Position numbers and translations under genes: made by a program. A DNA stretch of 64,000 bases. It comes from Streptomyces solicavernae (GTDB lineage Bacteria; Actinomycetota; Actinomycetes; Streptomycetales; Streptomycetaceae). Below the pieces are notes generated by a model that saw nothing but the letters and a program-made list of their open reading frames with translations, had not been told where the DNA came from and searched no databases. The stretch covers positions 62,001 to 126,000 of the forward strand of contig NZ_JASCIR010000007.1 in assembly GCF_029968095.1 (NCBI RefSeq), read 5' to 3'. Shown one piece after another: positions 60,717-64,000 of this stretch (positions are counted from its first letter, which is position 1; each line of letters begins with the position of its first letter).

Positions 60717-62381
60717 GTGGCGGACGACATCGGTTCGGCCTTCGATTTCACGCCGGGGGCGCAGGTGCCGCTCTCGGGTGCCGCGGGCGAGACGGCGGCG
60801 ACGCACGCCCTGGCGTCGGCGGCGTACCGCGACAGCGATGTCGACGAGATACTCAAAGCGAACAACGAATGGCACAAGTCCGAGGTGAAGAAGGGCAAGT
60901 TGTCGCTCTTCAAGCCTGACCTCGGTGAGGCCTTCGCACGCGCGGTGCAGGTGCGGATGCTCGGCGGCGCCCGCAAGCCGCTGATCCAGTCCTTCGGCAT
61001 CGAGCCGCAGTCCGTGGTCGAGCACTGTCTGGCGGCCACCCGCATCCGCAAGGAGCGGGACACCCGGCTCACCGCGGTGACCGTGCTGTTCGGGGTCCTG
61101 TTCCTGCCCGGCATGCTGCTGTGGCTGCTGGTCTTCCAGCTCAAGAAGAGCCTGGGCGAAGGCAAGGACAAGAAGAAGACCGCGTTCGGTACGGCCCTCC
61201 TGGTCGCCGCCTGCGCGGTGGCCGTGATCTTCCTGGTCAAGCTGCCGTTCACGGGCTTCCTCAGCCTCTATCTGCGGGCGATGGTGATCGCCCCGGTGAT
61301 CGGCTGGCTGCTCGCCAAGCAGATCTGCGAGCGTACGGCCAAGGACCTGCGCGGCCGCTGGGAGAGTCTGCTCTCCGGTGGCGGCATCGGCGCCAAGATC
61401 CCCGAGGCGGTGCCGGGTTCGCCCGGCGAGACGGCGGCGGAGCGGCTGCGCCAGGGCCTGGCCCGGCTCACCGCCGAGCAGCAGTCCAACTCCGTGTTCT
61501 ACGCCGGGCCCAAGGGCATCCTCGGCATGGGAACCCGTTGGGGCAGCTGGCAGTTGGCGGAGGAACTGGTCCCGCGCGCGGGGTCCTCGGAGATCCACCC
61601 GTTCCGCAGCTGGGACGTGGTGCGGGCGATCCACGACCAGCTGCGCATGCTGGAGCGCGGCCCGCTGCACACCGGCGGTTTCCCGACCCCGTCGATACGC
61701 CACTGGATCGTCTCCCCGGTCGCCGAGGGCGCCACGGAGGTGGCGCGCCCCTCCGGCACGGACGTGGAGGCCTTCCAGGTCAAGCCGCACGAGATACAGC
61801 GGATCTGCAACGAGCAGCAGTTCGGCAGCGGCGACCGGCACTATCTCGGTGTCCAGTTCCGGCTCTGGGACGGCCAGTTGGTGATCACGATGCTGATCAC
61901 GGTCACCGTGCTGCACGAGACGCTGCGCATCGAGGTCACGGGTCACGCGCTCGGCCCGGTGCACTCCCTGTTCACGACGAAGCCGAAGGCGAAGACCAAG
62001 GAGGTCTCCAAGACCGTCAAGTTCTGGGAGACGCGGGAGGTGAAGCTGCCGCTGATAGAGGCCGATGACGTGGTGCGGCTCGCGGCCCGCGCGCCGTTCA
62101 CCTGGTTCCCGCCGATCCTGGACTTCCTCGGCGGCAAGCTGGCCCTGCCGGAGCCGTTCGGCCTGCGGCACGCCTGGGCCGACAAGCCGTGGCGGCACCG
62201 CTTCATGGCGGACGACGCCCTGCGCGCGGCCACGCCGGTGCTGCGGGTGGTGCACGCCTCGGCGATGCGGGTCCTGGAGGAGAACGGCGTGGACACGGAG
62301 CGCTTCGGCACCCGCTCGCTGTTCCTCAGCAACCTGGTCCAGGACGCGGCCCCGACGAAGGCGGACGTCTACGACGCGTAG
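60717..62381 (+). CDS. Uncharacterised multi-helix membrane protein
   Basis: Encodes 554 aa from the GTG at 60717, with GAGGGGG upstream. Residues 1-115 are polar and probably cytoplasmic. Three membrane helices follow (about 118-142 TAVTVLFGVLFLPGMLLWLL; 156-175 AFGTALLVAACAVAVIFLVK; 183-203 SLYLRAMVIAPVIGWLLA). A large C-terminal soluble part (210-554) includes VFYAGPKGILGMGTRWGSWQ, HPFRSWDVVRAIHDQLRML, and a strand-rich region with QLVITMLITVTVLHETLRIE. I do not recognise a named domain. The neighbours (EF-G-like, HIT) give no clear hint. It may form part of a streptomycete-specific envelope function. Confidence 0.85.
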   Translation: MADDIGSAFDFTPGAQVPLSGAAGETAATHALASAAYRDSDVDEILKANNEWHKSEVKKGKLSLFKPDLGEAFARAVQVRMLGGARKPLIQSFGIEPQSVVEHCLAATRIRKERDTRLTAVTVLFGVLFLPGMLLWLLVFQLKKSLGEGKDKKKTAFGTALLVAACAVAVIFLVKLPFTGFLSLYLRAMVIAPVIGWLLAKQICERTAKDLRGRWESLLSGGGIGAKIPEAVPGSPGETAAERLRQGLARLTAEQQSNSVFYAGPKGILGMGTRWGSWQLAEELVPRAGSSEIHPFRSWDVVRAIHDQLRMLERGPLHTGGFPTPSIRHWIVSPVAEGATEVARPSGTDVEAFQVKPHEIQRICNEQQFGSGDRHYLGVQFRLWDGQLVITMLITVTVLHETLRIEVTGHALGPVHSLFTTKPKAKTKEVSKTVKFWETREVKLPLIEADDVVRLAARAPFTWFPPILDFLGGKLALPEPFGLRHAWADKPWRHRFMADDALRAATPVLRVVHASAMRVLEENGVDTERFGTRSLFLSNLVQDAAPTKADVYDA

Positions 62382-62504
62382 GGCCCGTAGCACGAGCCCA
62401 CCCGTCAGGTACGAAGTGGGGGCTCGCGCCACCCGGAAACAGCCACCGGAACAAGCCACCGGAACAAGCCGGAAAAGCCGCCGGAAAAAGCCCCGGAAAT
62501 GCAT

Positions 62505-62540
62505 CGTGGTGCTCACGTAGGCGAGGACGTGAGCACCACG
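62505..62540. terminator. Bidirectional terminator between convergent genes
   Basis: A perfect 14-bp stem (CGTGGTGCTCACGT at 62505-62518 with 62527-62540) and an 8-nt loop, between the membrane protein (plus) and the HIT gene (minus). Just before it, 62440-62500 holds short CCGGAAAAGCC-like repeats. Confidence 0.88.
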
Positions 62541-62562
62541 GAGGCAGGCAGCAGCCGGAGGG

Positions 62563-63111
62563 TCAGACGCGAGGCCAGGCGTCGGCGAGCATCTTGCGGG
62601 TGTCGCCCAGGAGTTGGGGCAGCACCTTGGTGTGGCCGACGACCGGCATGAAGTTCGTGTCGCCGCCCCAGCGGGGCACGATGTGCTGGTGCAGATGCGC
62701 GGCGATCCCGGCGCCGGCGACGGTGCCCTGGTTCATGCCGATGTTGAAGCCGTGCGCGCCGGAGGCGGTGCGCAGCGCGACCATCGCCTGCTTGGTGAAC
62801 TCACCCAGCTCGACGGTCTCGGCGGAGGACAGCTCGGTGTAGTCCGCGACGTGCCGGTAGGGCACGACCATCAGGTGTCCGCCGTTGTACGGGTACAGGT
62901 TGAGCACCGCGAACACGTGGTTACCGCGTGCGACGATCAGGCCGTCCTCGTCGGACATCTCGGGGATCGAGCAGAACGGACAGCCGTCCCCGGCCCCCGG
63001 GCCGGTCGGCTTGTTCTCGCCCTGGATGTACGCCATCCGGTGGGGCGTCCACAGGCGCTGGAACGCGTCCTGCGTCCCCACTCCGTTCTGCTGCTCCGGG
63101 TCACTCGTCAT
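62563..63111 (-). CDS. HIT-family nucleotide hydrolase/phosphorylase
   Basis: Encodes 182 aa from the ATG at 63109-63111; a start 12 nt upstream (MLHT) is possible and neither has a strong ribosome site. The histidine triad is AAHLHQHIVPRWGGD (HxHxH). An N-terminal zinc-type CPFCSIPEM precedes FAVLNLYPYNGGHLMVVPYRH. The branch resembles AP4A phosphorylase-like HIT proteins of actinobacteria; the substrate is likely a dinucleoside polyphosphate or an aminoacyl-adenylate (inferred). It lies directly downstream of thrS, which suits a role with synthetase by-products. Confidence 0.93.
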   Translation of the reverse strand: MTSDPEQQNGVGTQDAFQRLWTPHRMAYIQGENKPTGPGAGDGCPFCSIPEMSDEDGLIVARGNHVFAVLNLYPYNGGHLMVVPYRHVADYTELSSAETVELGEFTKQAMVALRTASGAHGFNIGMNQGTVAGAGIAAHLHQHIVPRWGGDTNFMPVVGHTKVLPQLLGDTRKMLADAWPRV

Positions 63112-63175
63112 GGTGTGCAGCATATGGCGTGGCCAGGGCCCGATGCGTCGCCGGGTTCGGGGAGCGGCAAAGCCC

Positions 63176-63212
63176 GAGGCCCCGGAGCGCTGCTGCCGCG
63201 CTCCAGGGCCTC
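63176..63212 (-). terminator. thrS terminator hairpin
   Basis: A 15-bp stem (63176-63190 with 63198-63212) with one position that is a G-U wobble in minus-strand RNA. It lies between thrS and the HIT gene. Confidence 0.8.
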
Positions 63213-63216
63213 GTAC

Positions 63217-63286
63217 ACAGGTCGCCTGGGACAGGCCGCCCGGCACAGGCCGCCCGGCACAGGCCGCCCGGCACAGGTCACCTGCG
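63217..63286. repeat. 14-bp tandem repeat, about 5 copies
   Basis: Consensus ACAGGCCGCCCGGC. Three identical units (63231-63244, 63245-63258, 63259-63272) are flanked by one diverged unit on each side. It begins 5 bp from the thrS stop side, so it would be in the thrS 3' UTR. Confidence 0.92.
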
Positions 63287-63291
63287 GGGCG

Positions 63292-64000
63292 TCAGACCTG
63301 CGCCCGCTCCTCGACGACCTTCGCGATCTTCGCGATGGCCTCGGCGACGGGGATGCCGTTCTCCTGCGAGCCGTCGCGGTAGCGGAAGGAGACGGCGCCG
63401 GCGGCCATGTCCTCGTCGCCCGCGATGACCATGAACGGCACCTTGGACTTCTGGGCGTTGCGGATCTTCTTCTGCATCCGGTCCGAGGACGAGTCCACCT
63501 CGACCCGAAGCCCCTGCTTCTTCGCCTGGGCGGCGAACTCCTGCAGGTACTCGACGTGCGCGTCCCCGATCGGGATGCCCGTCGCCTGGACCGGCGCGAG
63601 CCACGCCGGGAAGGCGCCCGCGTAGTGCTCAAGGAGCACGGCGAAGAAGCGCTCGATGGAGCCGAAGAGCGCGCGGTGGATCATGACCGGGCGCTGCTTG
63701 GTGCCGTCCGGGCCGGTGTACTCCAGGTTGAAGCGCTCCGGCAGGTTGAAGTCGAGCTGCACGGTCGACATCTGCCAGGTCCGGCCGATCGCGTCCTTGG
63801 CCTGGACGGAGATCTTCGGGCCGTAGAACGCGGCGCCGCCCGGGTCCGGGACCAACGGCAGGCCCTGCTTCTCGGCGACCTGGGCAAGGACCTCGGTGGC
63901 CTCGTCCCAGGCCTCGTCCGAGCCGACGTACTTCTCCGGGTCCTTGGTGGACAGCTCCAGGTAGAAGTCGTTCAGGCCGTAGTCGCGGAGCAGGCCGAGG
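63292..64000 (-). CDS. thrS: Threonyl-tRNA synthetase, 5' part outside window
   Basis: Charges tRNA-Thr. The visible 235 codons are the C-terminal part: end of the class II catalytic core ([58 protein letters not shown], motif 3 region) and the anticodon-binding domain ([40 protein letters not shown]). The frame is intact to the window edge. The start and the N-terminal TGS and editing domains lie to the right of the window. Confidence 0.97.
   Translation of the reverse strand, partial: LGLLRDYGLNDFYLELSTKDPEKYVGSDEAWDEATEVLAQVAEKQGLPLVPDPGGAAFYGPKISVQAKDAIGRTWQMSTVQLDFNLPERFNLEYTGPDGTKQRPVMIHRALFGSIERFFAVLLEHYAGAFPAWLAPVQATGIPIGDAHVEYLQEFAAQAKKQGLRVEVDSSSDRMQKKIRNAQKSKVPFMVIAGDEDMAAGAVSFRYRDGSQENGIPVAEAIAKIAKVVEERAQV

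Overview
This window is core chromosome of a high-GC actinobacterium, almost certainly a Streptomyces. The basis is the very high G+C content, the many GTG starts, the presence of bldD and an sIHF-type integration host factor, a helicase-dead PriA, a cysteine-free stand-alone rpsD, and a gene order that matches, from memory, the conserved bldD neighbourhood of Streptomyces chromosomes. No species can be named from the sequence alone. I see no tRNA or rRNA gene, insertion sequence, prophage, CRISPR array or secondary-metabolite cluster. The window is housekeeping DNA, and its less ordinary signals are in the intergenic DNA and in a few divergent protein families.

Layout, left to right. 1-4.1 kb: 5' part of fmt, a small HTH-like orphan gene with two operator-like dyads, and priA. 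4.3-8.4 kb: metK, coaBC, rpoZ, gmk and the sIHF gene, all on the minus strand. 8.6-18.8 kb: the pyrimidine genes, read right to left as pyrR, pyrB, pyrC, a PH-like membrane protein, carA, carB, then (after a terminator) pyrD and pyrF. 18.9-19.5 kb: bldD, alone on the plus strand with its own promoter and strong terminator. 19.6-33.7 kb: a long minus-strand series read as rpsD, two small proteins, alaS, ruvX, mltG, aroE, aroC, aroK, aroB, a Pro-rich P-loop protein, an M24 peptidase-like protein, efp, nusB. Many of these genes overlap by 1-4 nt, which implies translational coupling.

33.8-41.8 kb: a DUF2470 gene opposite rpsD with an iron box between them, rarA, a VKOR-family protein, hisS, an MBL hydrolase, and on the plus strand a membrane-anchored cyclophilin and a DUF349 protein. 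41.9-52.9 kb (minus strand): ruvC-ruvA-ruvB, yajC, secD, secF, apt and relA, preceded by pdxS-pdxT and yebC. 54-58 kb: a LemA-like gene and a coupled phosphatidylinositol mannoside set (PIP synthase, acyltransferase, mannosyltransferase). 58.2-62.4 kb (plus strand): an EF-G-like GTPase and an uncharacterised membrane protein. 62.5-64 kb: a HIT protein and the 3' part of thrS.

A recurrent feature is short tandem repeats of unrelated units (9, 10, 12, 13, 14, 17 and 42 bp) in intergenic DNA, and of 12, 30 and 33 bp inside the disordered ends of membrane-associated proteins. Most transcription units end in perfect GC-rich hairpins, usually without a U-tract. All assignments are by reading the sequence; no database search was run.
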